A stretch of 64,000 nucleotides of DNA, taken from NCBI RefSeq assembly GCF_014859555.1, contig NZ_JACUTY010000003.1:1-64000 (forward strand), in the 5' to 3' direction. The DNA is from Thiomicrospira sp. GTDB taxonomy: Bacteria > Pseudomonadota > Gammaproteobacteria > Thiomicrospirales > Thiomicrospiraceae. The notes beneath the pieces were generated by a model that was given only the letters and a program-made list of their open reading frames with translations, had not been told where the DNA came from and did not search any database. Position 1 is the first letter of the stretch, and the number at the start of each line of letters is the position of its first letter. The position numbers were made by a program, and so were the translations under genes. Shown here in pieces: positions 63,310 through 64,000 of the stretch.

Positions 63310-64000
63310 TTAATCTAACTTACCACAACACTGCTTATATTTTTTACCCGATCCACAAGGACAGGGATCATTACGCCCTACTTTCGGTACGTCACGGCGG
63401 AAAGTATTTTGATCTTTTGCTTCGTTGTGCGCTGAAGCACTTGAAGATACTTTGTCGGCATCAGGGTGCGTCGCCTGGAGTTTTTGCTGCGCTTCTTCTT
63501 TTTGCTGCGCTTCAAAATTTGCTACATCTTCTTGGCTTTGCAACTGCACCCAAGACAACATCTTAACCGTTTCGCGCTTCACTTCACTCAAGAATATTTG
63601 AAAAAGCAAGGCTGATTCACGGCGGTATTCTTGAAACGGATCCTTTTGTGCAAAGCCGCGTAAGTGAATACCACGACGCAAATAATCCATCTCCGCTAGA
63701 TGTTCACGCCATAACTTATCAATATTGCGCAACAACACCTCTTTTTCAAAATGTCCGAGGGTTTTTTCATCCACCACCGACATTTTTTGATTATAAGCTT
63801 CTGCAATAGCCTGTAAGATTTTGTCGCGTAAAGGTTCTTCATATAACGACTTATCTTCATCAAGCCAGGTTTGAACCGGAACGGTTACACCAAACTCTTC
63901 ATGTAACGCGGTTTCCAACTCTGGAATACGCCATTGCTCATCTAGGCTGCCTGGCATAATGTATTGATCAATCACATCATTAACAATGTCGTCACGCATT
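63310..64000 (-). CDS. secA: preprotein translocase SecA, C-terminal part (truncated by window end)
   Basis: [33 protein letters not shown] zinc motif [14 protein letters not shown]. Confidence 0.97.
   Translation of the reverse strand, partial: MRDDIVNDVIDQYIMPGSLDEQWRIPELETALHEEFGVTVPVQTWLDEDKSLYEEPLRDKILQAIAEAYNQKMSVVDEKTLGHFEKEVLLRNIDKLWREHLAEMDYLRRGIHLRGFAQKDPFQEYRRESALLFQIFLSEVKRETVKMLSWVQLQSQEDVANFEAQQKEEAQQKLQATHPDADKVSSSASAHNEAKDQNTFRRDVPKVGRNDPCPCGSGKKYKQCCGKLD

Overview
64 kb of a gammaproteobacterial core chromosome, probably a sulfur-oxidising Thiomicrospira/Hydrogenovibrio-like organism (inferred from the soxXYZA cluster and gene content). It is densely packed with housekeeping genes (uvrB, rlmD, RND efflux pair, hemH, ilvBNC, orn, rsgA, der-bamB-yfgM-hisS-rodZ-rlmN-ndk, iscR, cysE, trmJ, suhB, rimI-holD-like, leuA, pssA, ugd, pgi, galU, soxXYZA, ilvD, argA, rnt, grxD, an asparagine-synthase-like amidotransferase, GGDEF/EAL, coaE, nudix-thiE, argJ and the C-terminal end of secA) plus one tRNA-Arg(CCG). 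I saw no phage, IS element or CRISPR array. The standout signal is a highly iterated palindrome, consensus ACCACCAGGCCTGGTGGT (core ACCAGGCCTGGT). I found about 24 copies by eye, 15 with the exact 12-mer core, roughly one per 2.7 kb. They lie mostly inside unrelated conserved genes, read in all three frames (PGLV, QAWW or RPGG peptides), and also in intergenic spacers. The pattern resembles HIP1 or DNA-uptake-type genome-wide motifs, and the core is two abutting CCWGG (Dcm-type) sites. Further observations include a paired-palindrome terminator-like structure between convergent suhB and rimI, a recurrent one-sided variant (CCACCAGGCCTGC), a copy covering the coaE translation start, and a 57-aa membrane ORF missing from the ORF track.
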